A stretch of 64,000 nt of DNA from Hymenobacter negativus (GTDB lineage Bacteria; Bacteroidota; Bacteroidia; Cytophagales; Hymenobacteraceae). The position numbers were made by a program, and so were the translations under genes. The DNA lies in assembly GCF_016056375.1 (NCBI RefSeq), contig NZ_JAEDAE010000001.1:620001-684000 (forward strand). The letters run 5' to 3'. The notes below the pieces were generated by a model, which was not told the origin of the DNA, did not search any database, and was given only the letters and a program-made list of their open reading frames with translations. Positions 7,071 through 16,278 of the stretch are shown here, in pieces (positions within the stretch are counted from its first letter, which is position 1; each line of letters begins with the position of its first letter).

Positions 7071-9746
7071 ATGCCCGAGCTCATCGAACCGCCACCGTCG
7101 CCGACCATTGCGGCCCGCGTGGTGGGCCTCACCGAAGCAGAGGCCCGGGCCCGGCTCCAGCAATACGGCCCCAACGCCGTGGAGCCCGTGGTGCCCGACA
7201 GCTGGTGGCAGGTGCTGCTACGCCAGTTTCGCAGCCTGATTGTGCTGGTGCTGGGGGCCGCGGCGGGGTTTTCGTTTGCCTTTCAGGACCATGCCGAGGG
7301 CATCGCCATTCTGGCCGTTATTGCCCTCAATGCCGGCATTGGCTTCTGGCTAGAATGGAGTGCACAAGCTTCAATGACGGCCCTGCGCCGCCTGGGCCTG
7401 ACCACGGCCCGCGTGCTGCGCGACGGCCGGGTGTGCGCCGTGCCCACCCACCACGTCACCATCGGCGATGTGCTGCTGGTGGAAGCCGGCGAGGTAGTGG
7501 CGGCCGACGCGGCCCTGTTCGAAGCCCAGCAGCTCCAGGTGAACGAGTCAGCGCTGACCGGCGAGTCGATGCCCGCCGGGAAAGCCGTGGACCCGGCCGT
7601 TGGGGAGGGGTGCGATTTTAAAACCACCGAGGCGGCATGCCAGCTGTTTAAGGGCACAGCTGTGGTCAATGGCACGGGGCGGGCCTACGTGACGGGGGTA
7701 GGCAGCGGCACGCAGCTGGGCGAAATCACCCAGCTGGTGCAGCACGCCGCCCGCGCGGCCACGCCGCTCGAAGCCAAGCTCGACCGGCTGGCCCGGCAGC
7801 TGGTGTACATCACGGTGGGGCTAGCGGCGGTCTACGTAGCCATTGGGCTGCTGAAGGGCCAGCCGGTGTTTGGGCTCCTGAAAATTGCCATTGTGCTGGC
7901 CGTGGCGGCCATTCCGGAAGGCATGTCCATTGTGGCCACGCTGGCTTTGGCCTTCGGGATGATGCGCCTGGCCCGCCACAACGTGCTGGTGAAGCGCCTG
8001 GCCGCCGTGGAAACCCTGGGCGGCACCGACGTAATTTTTACCGACAAAACCGGCACCCTCACCCAGAACCAGATGGCCGTGCACACCGTGTGGCTGCCCG
8101 AGGGCCAGCTCCGGTATCCGCTGGCGGCTGCGGGCGGCCCTCCGGCGGCGCTCACGGGCGCGGCCTACCAGTTGCTGCTGCGGGTGGCGGTGCTGTGCAA
8201 CAATGCCACCTACTCGCCCGCCACCGCCGACGCGGCCCTCGGCGACCCGCTCGAAGTGGCGCTACTGGCGCTGGCCCACGGCGGGCCGTTTGATGTGCCG
8301 GCGGCCCAGGCCCACCAGCGCCTGGCCGAGCAGCCCTTCAACTCCGATACCCGCCTCATGGCCACGCTGCACCGGAAGCCCGATGGCCGGCCCTGGGTAG
8401 CCGTGAAGGGTGCCGCCGAAGCTGTGCTCCAGCATTGTACCGGGCAGCAGCTTGCCACGGGCCCCCAACCCTTTGGCACCAATGAGCGGGCCGAATGGCT
8501 GAAGCGCGCCAATGAGCTGGCCGCCACCGGCCTGCGCGTGCTGGCCCTGGCTTGCCGCGAGCTCCCCGATGCGTGCCAGCCCGATTGGACCGATGAGCTG
8601 ACCTGGCTGGGCCTAGTGGCCTTCCTCGACCCGCCCCGCGCTGAAGTGGTGCCCGCCCTGGAGGCCTGCCAGCGCGCCGGCATCCGGGTGCTGATGGTGA
8701 CCGGCGACCATCCCGCTACGGCTAGCACCGTGGCCCACCAAGTGCACCTCACCCAGGACTCGGATGCCACCGTGGTGACGGGCGACGAGCTGGAAAGCCT
8801 GCTCGCTCAGCCCAACGGCGAAGGCCGCCACCGCTTGTGGCATGCCAGCGTATTTGCCCGCGTGAGCCCGGCCCAGAAGCTGGACCTCATCAGCCTCTAC
8901 CAGCAGGAGGGCCACGTGGTGGCCATGACCGGCGATGGCGTGAACGATGCCCCGGCCCTCAAAAAAGCCGACATTGGCGTGGCCATGGGCCGGCGCGGCA
9001 CGCAGGTGGCCAGCGAAGCCGCCGCCCTGGTGCTGCGCGACGACTCGTTTGCCTCCATTGTGGTGGCCGTGGAGCAGGGTCGCATCATCTTCACCAACAT
9101 CCGGCGCTTCGTGCTCTACCTGGTGTCGTGCAACCTGAGCGAAATTCTGGTGGTGACGGCCGCCGGCCTGCTGGGCCACGGCGCGGGCCTGCTGCCCCTG
9201 CAAATCCTGTTTCTGAACCTGCTCACCGACGTGTTTCCGGCCCTGGCGCTGGGCGTGGGCAAGGGCAGCCCGCACGTGATGCAGCACCCCCCGCAGGACC
9301 CACAAGGCCCCATCATGCGGCCCGGCGACTGGCGGCTGGCGGTGGCCTACGCCGCGCTTATGACCGTGGCCCTGCTCGGGGCCGACTACCTGGCCCGGCA
9401 CCAGCTGGGCCTGGCCCCGGCCTCTGCCAATGCCGTGCTTTTTTTTGGGCTGTCGGCCGCCCAGCTGGTGCACGTTTTCAACATGGCAGGGGGGCGCACG
9501 CCGCTCTGGCACAACGATGTGCTGCGCAACCGCTACGTGTGGCTGGCGCTGGCCCTGTGCTCGGGGCTGATAATTCTGGCGTATGTGGAGCCGTTGCTGC
9601 ACCGCCTGCTGGGGTTACAAAAGCTTACGTCGGTAGCTGTGCTGCTCATTGCCGGGCCGGCCGTGGCCACGCTGGTATTTGGCCAGCTGCTGGGCTGGGT
9701 GATGGCCGGCAAGCGACCGGCCAGTACAACGCTGCCCGCTGGCTAA
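7071..9746 (+). CDS. P2-type cation-transporting ATPase
   Basis: An 891-residue inner-membrane pump that couples ATP hydrolysis to cation export (family substrates: Ca2+, Mn2+ or monovalent ions). From ATG 7071: N-terminal cation-ATPase domain with ARARLQQYGPNAVEP; actuator motif TGES (163-166); fourth-helix motif AAIPEGMSIVATLALAFG; phosphorylation motif DKTGTLTQNQM (Asp325); hinge TGDGVNDAPALKKADIGVAMG (starting about 620); and a C-terminal domain with several hydrophobic helices. PEGM in helix M4 corresponds to the PEGL/PEGM ion-site region of P2 pumps. The upstream TTG at 7035 would add 12 residues but ATG fits the family. Mycobacterial DosR-controlled CtpF is a comparable P2 ATPase in a similar gene set. 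The ion is not determinable from sequence alone. Confidence 0.92.
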   Translation: MPELIEPPPSPTIAARVVGLTEAEARARLQQYGPNAVEPVVPDSWWQVLLRQFRSLIVLVLGAAAGFSFAFQDHAEGIAILAVIALNAGIGFWLEWSAQASMTALRRLGLTTARVLRDGRVCAVPTHHVTIGDVLLVEAGEVVAADAALFEAQQLQVNESALTGESMPAGKAVDPAVGEGCDFKTTEAACQLFKGTAVVNGTGRAYVTGVGSGTQLGEITQLVQHAARAATPLEAKLDRLARQLVYITVGLAAVYVAIGLLKGQPVFGLLKIAIVLAVAAIPEGMSIVATLALAFGMMRLARHNVLVKRLAAVETLGGTDVIFTDKTGTLTQNQMAVHTVWLPEGQLRYPLAAAGGPPAALTGAAYQLLLRVAVLCNNATYSPATADAALGDPLEVALLALAHGGPFDVPAAQAHQRLAEQPFNSDTRLMATLHRKPDGRPWVAVKGAAEAVLQHCTGQQLATGPQPFGTNERAEWLKRANELAATGLRVLALACRELPDACQPDWTDELTWLGLVAFLDPPRAEVVPALEACQRAGIRVLMVTGDHPATASTVAHQVHLTQDSDATVVTGDELESLLAQPNGEGRHRLWHASVFARVSPAQKLDLISLYQQEGHVVAMTGDGVNDAPALKKADIGVAMGRRGTQVASEAAALVLRDDSFASIVVAVEQGRIIFTNIRRFVLYLVSCNLSEILVVTAAGLLGHGAGLLPLQILFLNLLTDVFPALALGVGKGSPHVMQHPPQDPQGPIMRPGDWRLAVAYAALMTVALLGADYLARHQLGLAPASANAVLFFGLSAAQLVHVFNMAGGRTPLWHNDVLRNRYVWLALALCSGLIILAYVEPLLHRLLGLQKLTSVAVLLIAGPAVATLVFGQLLGWVMAGKRPASTTLPAG

Positions 9747-9799
9747 GCAGGGGAGAAGCGTAGCAGGGCAGGCGCAGATGTCGGAGTGGTGGTCGGCAA

Positions 9800-9811
9800 T
9801 GATATAATTCA
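9800..9811. promoter_or_regulatory. Candidate Crp/Fnr-family operator
   Basis: TGATATAATTCA. Its reverse complement TGAATTATATCA differs from the globin-gene site TGATTTATATCA at one base. It lies 54 bases after the ATPase stop and 283 before the Usp ATG, so a long leader or a distal promoter must be assumed. Confidence 0.4.
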
Positions 9812-9926
9812 TGCCGCAGATTGATAATTCTTATAGTGTCTGGCGGTTGTGCTGCCGAAATTTAAGACAAGTCCTTTGACCTACTGAATGTAGGCAAGCG
9901 GCTTTGCGTGAATTATTTGTGATTAG

Positions 9927-9962
9927 GATAGGGGCCGGTTATCAGATAGGGGCCGGTTATCA
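9927..9962. repeat. Tandem duplication of an 18-bp unit
   Basis: GATAGGGGCCGGTTATCA occurs twice, head to tail and without mismatch, at 9927-9944 and 9945-9962. Each copy starts GATA and ends TATC-A, so the unit is itself weakly palindromic at its ends. It sits about 130 bases upstream of the second Usp gene. Confidence 0.85.
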
Positions 9963-10094
9963 ACCCCATTCATGTCAGCCTTAACTCTCCTGCGGAGCTA
10001 AGCTTGCTCCCCCTGTATTCGGTTGCGCACCCCGCTTGGCTCAGCGCCGGAACCGGCGGGACCGGCGCTCACCCATTCCTTCCGGCTTCCTGCT

Positions 10095-10919
10095 ATGCAA
10101 CCAACTTTCGTCGTTCTCTCCGACCTGAACAGCGCCACCGATGCGGTGTTGCGCTACACCAGCCAGCTGGCCACGCAACTGCCCGAAGGCCACCTCGTGC
10201 TCATGCACGTGTTTCAGGACCCGCTGCTGTTCCCCGAATCGGCCCTAATGGTGCCCGTGACCACGCCCAGCCGCCACGCAATGATGGCCGACCTGGCCCA
10301 GCGCGCCGGGCAGCTGCCCGTGCCCGCCGAGCCGGAAGTGACCGTGGACACCCTGGGCCTGGCCCTGGCCGATGCCGTACAGCGCCACCACCCGTTGCTG
10401 CTGGCCGCCGGCCGCGAGCAGCCCACCACCCTGATTGACCGCGTGCTCAGCAACATGGCGCTGCCCGTGCTGCAAGGCGCGCACTACCCGCTGCTGCTGG
10501 TGCCCGAGGAATGCTCCGACCCCGAGCTGCCCCGCCGCGTGGTGGTGGCCGCCGATGACCAGCCCTTCTGGCTGACCGCGCCGTCGCTGGCCCTGGCCGA
10601 CTTGTTTGAGGCCCTGAACCCCACCACGACGGTGGTGCACGTAGCCGCCGCACAAGGCCCCTCGAAAGCCGGCATCGGCCTCGATGCGGTGCGCCGCACG
10701 GGCCTGTTCGGACCTATCGACAACAACAGCCTCTACGAAGTGCGCGAAGAAGCTACCGCCGACGGCATCCTGCACGCCGCGGCCGAAGTCAACGCCCAAC
10801 TCATTGTGGTGATGGCCCGCCCGCACACCCTACTCGGGGGCCTGTTCCACCGCAGCGTGACGGCCCAGCTGCTGCATCGCAGCCCCGTGCCGGTGCTGGT
10901 GCTGCCCACGACCGACTGA
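10095..10919 (+). CDS. Universal stress protein, tandem UspA domains
   Basis: A 274-residue two-domain Usp beginning MQPTFVVLSDLNSATDAVLR. Domain 1 covers about 1-140 and domain 2 about 150-272. The last segment LGGLFHRSVTAQLLHRSPVP parallels that of the Usp at 6076, so these are paralogues. The ATP-binding glycine motif is again incomplete, though G-L-F-H-R-S-V-T keeps part of it. The ATG at 10095 is preferred to a TTG at 10023 because it begins exactly at the first beta strand of the fold. The phosphoketolase gene starts 47 bases after its stop, which implies one transcript. Function is inferred from family and context: survival in growth arrest or oxygen limitation. Confidence 0.88.
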   Translation: MQPTFVVLSDLNSATDAVLRYTSQLATQLPEGHLVLMHVFQDPLLFPESALMVPVTTPSRHAMMADLAQRAGQLPVPAEPEVTVDTLGLALADAVQRHHPLLLAAGREQPTTLIDRVLSNMALPVLQGAHYPLLLVPEECSDPELPRRVVVAADDQPFWLTAPSLALADLFEALNPTTTVVHVAAAQGPSKAGIGLDAVRRTGLFGPIDNNSLYEVREEATADGILHAAAEVNAQLIVVMARPHTLLGGLFHRSVTAQLLHRSPVPVLVLPTTD

Positions 10920-10966
10920 GCCGGTTGCCGGCCTCCGCTCCTCAATCTTCTCGCCAGCACTTGCCC

Positions 10967-13345
10967 ATGACTCCCGAACTCACCGCCACCGCCGTGCCCC
11001 AGGCCACCCGCCTGGCCCGGCTGCACCGTTACTGGCTGGCTGCTAATTACCTCGGGGCGGCCCAGCTGTACCTGCGCGACAACTTTTTGCTGGAGCGACC
11101 TTTGCAGGCCGCCGACATCAAGCCGCGCCTGCTGGGGCACTGGGGCACGCAGCCGGGCCTGAACCTGGTGTACGCCCACCTCAACCGCCTGGTGCAGGAC
11201 ACCGAGGCCAGCGTGCTGCTGGTGACGGGGCCGGGCCACGGCGCGCCCGCCATTCTGGCCAACCTGTTTCTGGAAGGCACGTTGGGCGAAGTAGACCCGC
11301 AATTCTCGCTCAGCCGCACCGGCCTGGAGCAGCTCATTCGGCAGTTTTCGTGGCCCGGCGGCCTGCCCGCCCACTTGGGGCCCGGCACGCCCGGCCAGAT
11401 TCAGGAGGGCGGCGAGCTGGGCCACTGCCTGGCCCACGCCTACGGCGCGGCCCTCGACAATCCTGACCTCATCGTGGCCTGCGTGGTGGGCGACGGCGAG
11501 GCCGAAACCGGGCCGCTGGCTGCTGCCTGGCATTCCAACAGGTACCTGAATCCGGCCACTTCGGGAGCAGTGCTGCCCATTCTGCACGTGAATGGCTACA
11601 AGCTGTCGGGCCCCAGCATTTTTGGGCGGATGAGCGACGACGAGCTGCGCCACCTCTTCACCGGGTACGGCTACCAGGTGCGGTTTGTGAGCGGCAGCGA
11701 ACCCCACCAGGTGCACGCCGCCATGTGGCAGGCCCTGGACTGGGCGCACACCGAAATCCGGCGCATTCAGGAGCACGCCCGGCTGGGGCTGCTCGACGGG
11801 GTGCCGGCCTGGCCCATGCTCATCCTGCAAACGCCCAAGGGCTGGACCTGCCCGCTCGCGGTAGACGGCCAGGCCGTCGAAAACACCGCCCGTGCCCACC
11901 AGCTGCCCGTGGCCGACCCGGCCGGCCGGCCCATCCAGTTGCCCATCCTCGAACGCTGGTTGCGCTGCTACCGCCCGCAGGACCTGTGCCGCCCCCTCAC
12001 CGGCGCCCTGTGCGAGGAGCTGCTGAGCGGCTGCCCCACCGGCGAGCACCGCCTCGGCCGGAACCCGCACGCCAACGGCGGCCAGCTGCTGGTGCCCCTC
12101 AGGCTGCCCAACCTCTGCGATTACGGGGCGATGGTATCGGCGCCGGGCGGCGCGACGGCGGCGGCCACCCACAAGCTGGCCACTTTTCTGCGAGACGTGT
12201 TCCGGCGCAACGAGGACGCCCGCAACTTCCGCGTGGTGTGCCCCGACGAAACCACTGCCAGCCGCCTGCTGCCGTTGTTCGAGGCCACCCAGCGGGCCTG
12301 GCTGGGGCCATTGCACGAAACCGACGAGGATTTAGCGCCCGAGGGCCGCGTGATGGAAATGCTGAGCGAGCAAACGTGTCAGGGCTGGCTCGAGGGCTAT
12401 CTGCTCACCGGTCGGCACGGGGTGTTTTGCTGCTGCGAATCCTTCATGCCCTTGGTCGATTCCATGCTGAATCATCATGCCAAGTGGTTGGAAACAAGCA
12501 AGAACTTATCCTGGCGGCAGTCCGTGGCTTCGTTTAATTACCTGCTCACCTCGCACGTGTGGCGGCCGGACCACCACGGCCACGCCCATCAGGTGCCCAG
12601 CTTCCTCAGCGCGGTGGCGGCCAAGAAAAGCTCGGTGGCGCGGGTGTATCTGCCGCCCGATGCCAACTGCTTGCTCGCCGTGATGGACTCCTGCCTGCGT
12701 AGCCGCGATGCCATCAACCTGGTAGTGACCTCTCAGGCTTCGCAGCCCCAATGGCTGGGCATTGAGGCCGCCCGCGAGCATTGCAAGCGGGGGATTTCAG
12801 CCTGGCACTGGGCCGGCAACGAGAGCAGCAGTGACTCTCACCCGCACCCCGACCTGGTACTGGCCGGCGCCGGCGACGTGCCCACCCAGGAAATCATCGC
12901 CGCCGCCGCCCTGCTCCGGCAGCACCTGCCCTCCCTCCGCCTGCGCGTGGTGAACGTGATGGATTTGCTCGCCCTGATGGCGCCCGACACCAACCCGCCC
13001 GGCTTGTCGGAAGCCGCCTTTCTGGGCCTGTTCTCGGCCGATGCGCCGGTGATTTTCGCCTTCCACGGCTACCCCTTGCTCATTCATGAGCTGCTGCACC
13101 ACCGGCCCGCCCCGGCCCGCTTCCACGTGCACGGCTACCTGGAGGAAAGCCAAGCCACCACTCCCTTCGATATGCTGGTCCTCAACAACATGAGCCGCTA
13201 CCAGCTGGTGATGGCCGCCCTCGACCGCATCGAACCCCAGCCCAACAGCCCGGCCCTGGCCCAGTTCTGCCAGCTGAAACTCACCGAACACGCCGCCTAC
13301 ATCCGCGAGCACGGAATTGACATGCCGGAAGTGCGGAGCGAGTAA
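10967..13345 (+). CDS. xfp: Phosphoketolase (xylulose-5-P/fructose-6-P)
   Basis: A thiamine-diphosphate enzyme that cleaves xylulose 5-phosphate (and often fructose 6-phosphate) with phosphate to give acetyl phosphate and a glyceraldehyde 3-phosphate or erythrose 4-phosphate. The protein has 792 residues from ATG 10967, the usual size. Both family signatures are present: EGGELGH (147-153) and GDGEAETG (175-182), together with GHWGTQPGLNLVYAHLNR and GPGHGAPAILANLFLEG near the N-terminus. The first signature ends in His where Tyr is common. The TTG at 10925 is a less likely start. No acetate kinase gene lies in the window, so acetyl-phosphate would be used by an enzyme encoded elsewhere. Co-location with Usp genes indicates use under energy or oxygen limitation. 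Confidence 0.93.
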   Translation: MTPELTATAVPQATRLARLHRYWLAANYLGAAQLYLRDNFLLERPLQAADIKPRLLGHWGTQPGLNLVYAHLNRLVQDTEASVLLVTGPGHGAPAILANLFLEGTLGEVDPQFSLSRTGLEQLIRQFSWPGGLPAHLGPGTPGQIQEGGELGHCLAHAYGAALDNPDLIVACVVGDGEAETGPLAAAWHSNRYLNPATSGAVLPILHVNGYKLSGPSIFGRMSDDELRHLFTGYGYQVRFVSGSEPHQVHAAMWQALDWAHTEIRRIQEHARLGLLDGVPAWPMLILQTPKGWTCPLAVDGQAVENTARAHQLPVADPAGRPIQLPILERWLRCYRPQDLCRPLTGALCEELLSGCPTGEHRLGRNPHANGGQLLVPLRLPNLCDYGAMVSAPGGATAAATHKLATFLRDVFRRNEDARNFRVVCPDETTASRLLPLFEATQRAWLGPLHETDEDLAPEGRVMEMLSEQTCQGWLEGYLLTGRHGVFCCCESFMPLVDSMLNHHAKWLETSKNLSWRQSVASFNYLLTSHVWRPDHHGHAHQVPSFLSAVAAKKSSVARVYLPPDANCLLAVMDSCLRSRDAINLVVTSQASQPQWLGIEAAREHCKRGISAWHWAGNESSSDSHPHPDLVLAGAGDVPTQEIIAAAALLRQHLPSLRLRVVNVMDLLALMAPDTNPPGLSEAAFLGLFSADAPVIFAFHGYPLLIHELLHHRPAPARFHVHGYLEESQATTPFDMLVLNNMSRYQLVMAALDRIEPQPNSPALAQFCQLKLTEHAAYIREHGIDMPEVRSE

Positions 13346-13365
13346 GTTGCCGTGGGGCCTCATCC

Positions 13366-14340
13366 TCACTCCGCCGCTGCTCTGGCCTTGTCCTTCTTGG
13401 CCTGCTTGCGGAAATACCCGCGCAGCAGAAAATTATGCTTTAGCGCCTCCATGTTTTGGCTGAAGCCGGCCGTGCCCAGCTCCACATTGCGCAGGCTCTG
13501 GCGCAGGTTGCGGGCCGTAGCCGTGTCGGCCAGCAAGGTATTGAGCGGGCCGTTGGGGGTTTGCATCTGGTGTTTGAGGCCGGCCAAAGTGTGGGCCAGG
13601 GTATCGGAAGTGCTGGCCAGCTGGCGCGTGGCATGGCGCATGCGGCCGGCAAAAGCCGTGTCGGTGAGCAAGTAGCCGGCCGGCCCGCGCCCCTGGCGCA
13701 GCCCGTGCGTGAGCTGTTGCATGTCTGTGGCCGAGCCTTGCAGCTGGGCCGTGGCCGCCGCCAGGTTTTGCAGGCTGCGGTGCATCTCAACTGCCAGCTG
13801 CTGGTCGTTCAGTAGCTTCCATAGCGCGTCGCTGCCGTTGAGCTTGTGGGTAATTTCGCGCAGGTCTTTGGTGATGCCCACCAGGTTTTTGTTCGATACG
13901 TTGAGCGTGCCCAGCATGGCATCCAGGGCCAGTGGGGTGGTGGTGCGCAGCACGTCGCCGCTCTCAATGGCCGGGGACGGCGCGGGCGCGGCCTTCAGGT
14001 TGATGATGGTGTTGCCCACCAGCCCGTCGGTGCCGATGGAAGCAATGGTGTTTTTCTTCACGTAGGGCTGCACCTCGCGGTCCAGGCTCAGGCCCACGCG
14101 CACGGTGCTGTCGTTCAGAATGCGGATGGCCTTCACTGTGCCCACGCTGATGCCGCCTAGGCGCACGTTGTTGCCCGTGAGCAGGCCCGACACGTTCCGG
14201 AAATCGGCCTGCACTTCCAGCGAATTGCCAAACAGATTCTGCTTGCGGCCCAGCATAAACAGCACGGCCACTAGGCAGCCCAGCCCGACGAGTACAAACA
14301 AGCCCAAGCGGAAATAAGTACTGGCGGGGCGCTGCGGCAT
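13366..14340 (-). CDS. mlaD: MlaD-like MCE-domain protein
   Basis: Periplasmic lipid-binding component of an Mla-type phospholipid transporter. Of 324 residues, one N-terminal membrane anchor (about 11-31, LGLFVLVGLGCLVAVLFML) is followed by an MCE domain (about 36-115; VSGLLTGNNVRLGGISVGTV is the typical core). A long alpha-helical tail follows (about 140-310) with repeated threonine/alanine heptad-like segments, as in MCE proteins that form hexameric tubes. It ends in a lysine-rich tail. It is the last gene of the minus-strand operon mlaE-mlaF-mlaD, 22 bases after mlaF. Its stop lies 20 bases from the phosphoketolase stop, so the two transcripts converge. Confidence 0.9.
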   Translation of the reverse strand: MPQRPASTYFRLGLFVLVGLGCLVAVLFMLGRKQNLFGNSLEVQADFRNVSGLLTGNNVRLGGISVGTVKAIRILNDSTVRVGLSLDREVQPYVKKNTIASIGTDGLVGNTIINLKAAPAPSPAIESGDVLRTTTPLALDAMLGTLNVSNKNLVGITKDLREITHKLNGSDALWKLLNDQQLAVEMHRSLQNLAAATAQLQGSATDMQQLTHGLRQGRGPAGYLLTDTAFAGRMRHATRQLASTSDTLAHTLAGLKHQMQTPNGPLNTLLADTATARNLRQSLRNVELGTAGFSQNMEALKHNFLLRGYFRKQAKKDKARAAAE

Positions 14341-14362
14341 GGCGGGAGGAATTAAAAGGTTA

Positions 14363-15145
14363 CTATTCCGAAAAAAACTCGTGGATGGCCGGGTTGGTAC
14401 TCGCTTTTAGCTCGGCGTAGGTGCCCTGGGCGTAGCAGCGGCCTTCTACCAGCAGGGCCACGCGGTTGGCTGTGAGGCGCACGCAGTTCATGTCGTGCGA
14501 GATAATGAGTGAGGACGTGCCGTACTTCTGCTGCACTTCCCGGATGAGCTGGTCGATTTCGCGGGCCGTCACGGGGTCAAGGCCGGTGGTAGGCTCGTCG
14601 TAGAGAATAATATCGGGCTGCAGGATGAGGGTGCGGGCCAGCGCGATGCGCTTGCGCATGCCCCCCGACAGCTCGGCCGGCATCATGTCGATGGTGTGGC
14701 CCAGGCCCACGTCGTCGAGGGCCTGGCGCACCCGCTCGTCCTCTTCGCCGGGGCCGTGCGTCAGCCAGTGCCGCCGCAGCGGGAACAGCAGGTTTTCGCG
14801 CACTGTCATCGAGTCGTACAGCGCATTGCTCTGGAACAGAAAGCCCACTTTGGCCCGCAGCTGGTCGAGGGCGGCGTGGTCCAGCGCGGCCACGTCCTGG
14901 CCCAGCACCTGGATGGTGCCCGCATCCACCGGCAGCAGCCCGATGATGCACTTAATCAGCACCGATTTGCCCGCGCCCGACTTGCCCAGCACCACCACGT
15001 TTTCGCCCCGGCGCACGTCCAGCGAGAAGTTGCGCAGCACCTGGTTGGGGCCAAACGCCTTGCTGACGTTGGCCACCGTGAGCACGATTTCGGCAGCGGC
15101 GGGGGCCGGCGCGGGCGCGGCCACGGGAGCAGGGGCGGGCAGCAT
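14363..15145 (-). CDS. mlaF: MlaF-like ABC transporter ATP-binding protein
   Basis: ATPase that powers the Mla lipid transporter at the inner membrane. From ATG 15145 it has 260 residues: an Ala/Pro-rich N-terminal 18 residues, Walker A GKSGAGKS (54-61), signature LSGGMRKR (159-166), Walker B ILYDEPTTGLDP (from 180) and switch His217 (SHDM). GGMRKR with basic residues is characteristic of the MlaF/Ttg2A group. The frame is open further upstream, to 15361, but that part overlaps mlaE and is not coding. It starts 10 bases after the mlaE stop. Confidence 0.93.
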   Translation of the reverse strand: MLPAPAPVAAPAPAPAAAEIVLTVANVSKAFGPNQVLRNFSLDVRRGENVVVLGKSGAGKSVLIKCIIGLLPVDAGTIQVLGQDVAALDHAALDQLRAKVGFLFQSNALYDSMTVRENLLFPLRRHWLTHGPGEEDERVRQALDDVGLGHTIDMMPAELSGGMRKRIALARTLILQPDIILYDEPTTGLDPVTAREIDQLIREVQQKYGTSSLIISHDMNCVRLTANRVALLVEGRCYAQGTYAELKASTNPAIHEFFSE

Positions 15146-15155
15146 CGCAAGGGGG

Positions 15156-15914
15156 TTAGTTGAGGCCCAGTAGGCCGGTGGTTTGCACGGCCAGCAAATC
15201 GAGAATGAAGATGACCAGCGACGAAGCCACCACCGCCGAGTTGGCGGCCTGGCCCACGCCCTCGGTGCCCTTGTCGGCATAATAGCCCTTGTAGCAGCCA
15301 ATAATGCCCACGGCAAAGCCAAAAAAGAAGGTTTTAATAACCGCCGGCACCACGTCGCCAAAAGTCAAGGCCGATACAATGTTGTTGGTGAACAGGGCCA
15401 GGCTGGTCACGCCCTTCAGGTTAATGCCGAGAAACGAGGCAAACAGCCCGATGCCGTCGGCCAGCACGGTGAGCACCGGCAGCATGAGCGTAGTGGCCAG
15501 CACCCGCGTGGCCACCAGATACTTAAATGGGTTGGTGCCCGATACTTCCATGGCGTCAATCTGCTCGGTCACGCGCATCGAACCCAGTTCGGCCCCAATG
15601 CTGGACCCGATTTTGCCCGCGAAAATCAGCGCTGTGATAATCGGCCCCATCTCGCGGATGATGGTGAGGCCCACCATGGTCGGAATCCACGACTCGGCCC
15701 CGAACTGGGCCATGGTGGGCCGGCTTTGCAGCGTGAGCACCATGCCCATGATGAACCCTGTGATGCCCACCAGCGGCAGCGACTGGTAGCCCACCACGAA
15801 GCACTGGTGCAGCAACTCCTGCACCTCGTAGCGCGGCCGAAATCCCTCCTGAAAAAACCGCCCGGCAAACCGGGTAATGGCGCCGGTTTCGGCAACGGTG
15901 GTACTGGTGGCCAT
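15156..15914 (-). CDS. mlaE: MlaE-like permease
   Basis: Inner-membrane permease of the MCE/Mla phospholipid transport system, 252 residues and five or six hydrophobic segments. Characteristic family stretches are TIIREMGPIITALIFAGKIG, GSMRVTEQIDAMEVSGTNP and GCYKGYYADKGTEGVGQAAN. It is first in the mlaE-F-D operon. About 90 bases upstream on the minus strand is a near-consensus -7 box (TGACTTTG, 16003-16010), and a Crp/Fnr-like site lies at 16021-16032, so this operon could share control with the divergent Hsp20 gene. No MlaB or MlaC partner is in the window, as is common in Bacteroidota. Confidence 0.93.
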   Translation of the reverse strand: MATSTTVAETGAITRFAGRFFQEGFRPRYEVQELLHQCFVVGYQSLPLVGITGFIMGMVLTLQSRPTMAQFGAESWIPTMVGLTIIREMGPIITALIFAGKIGSSIGAELGSMRVTEQIDAMEVSGTNPFKYLVATRVLATTLMLPVLTVLADGIGLFASFLGINLKGVTSLALFTNNIVSALTFGDVVPAVIKTFFFGFAVGIIGCYKGYYADKGTEGVGQAANSAVVASSLVIFILDLLAVQTTGLLGLN

Positions 15915-16278
15915 GGCGGTGGGCGAGCGTAGGGAAATGCGCCGGATGCAGCGGCGAAAGCTCCCTGCAAGGTGATGGCCAAATAGGGTCGGGAGCCATG
16001 TGCAAAGTCATGGTAACTATTGATTTATGTCATGGATTGTGCGGGCCGATGCAGGCAATTTTGGGTGTCTGCTGGCGGCATTGATGGCCGGCCTTCTGGT
16101 TGGCCTTCCGCTTCCGGATGCGACGCCTTTTTGTTATGGGTTTTTAATGCCAACCTGCTCGGCCGCAGCCCCGTGTGTGGCATCGGTTGGCCCCATTTTC
16201 TGAGCCTCGGCCGGCGGCCTCCGCGCCTGCCGCTCTACGCTGCTTTCCCTGTTTATTCACCCCAAATACTTAAACGCC
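15915..16278. other. Divergent promoter region between mlaE and hsp20
   Basis: 364 bases without a credible gene. It contains TGATTTATGTCA at 16021-16032, a possible minus-strand -7 box at 16003-16010 and a possible plus-strand -7 box CAATTTTG at 16056-16063. A start about 5 bases past the latter would put the palindrome centre near -41.5, the classic class II activator position. The hsp20 leader would then be about 210 bases. Confidence 0.5.
16021..16032. promoter_or_regulatory. Candidate Crp/Fnr-family operator
   Basis: TGATTTATGTCA, preceded by T to give TTGAT at the left half as in Fnr sites. It differs from the globin-gene site at 16893 by a single base. Confidence 0.55.

Larger units (their letters stand above)
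9747..10094. other. 348-bp intergenic region with tandem repeat and operator-like site
   Basis: No credible gene is present. It contains TGATATAATTCA (9800-9811), a perfect tandem 18-bp repeat at 9927-9962, and AT-rich sequence between them. It is probably the promoter/leader region of the second Usp and phosphoketolase genes. Confidence 0.6.

Noticed and set aside
9811..9879. 22-codon ORF starting in the 9800 operator-like site
   Set aside because: Composition is unlike coding sequence, there is no ribosome binding site, and its start lies inside a better-supported regulatory palindrome.
10733..12316. 527-codon minus-strand frame
   Set aside because: Antisense to the phosphoketolase and Usp genes, whose motifs are intact.
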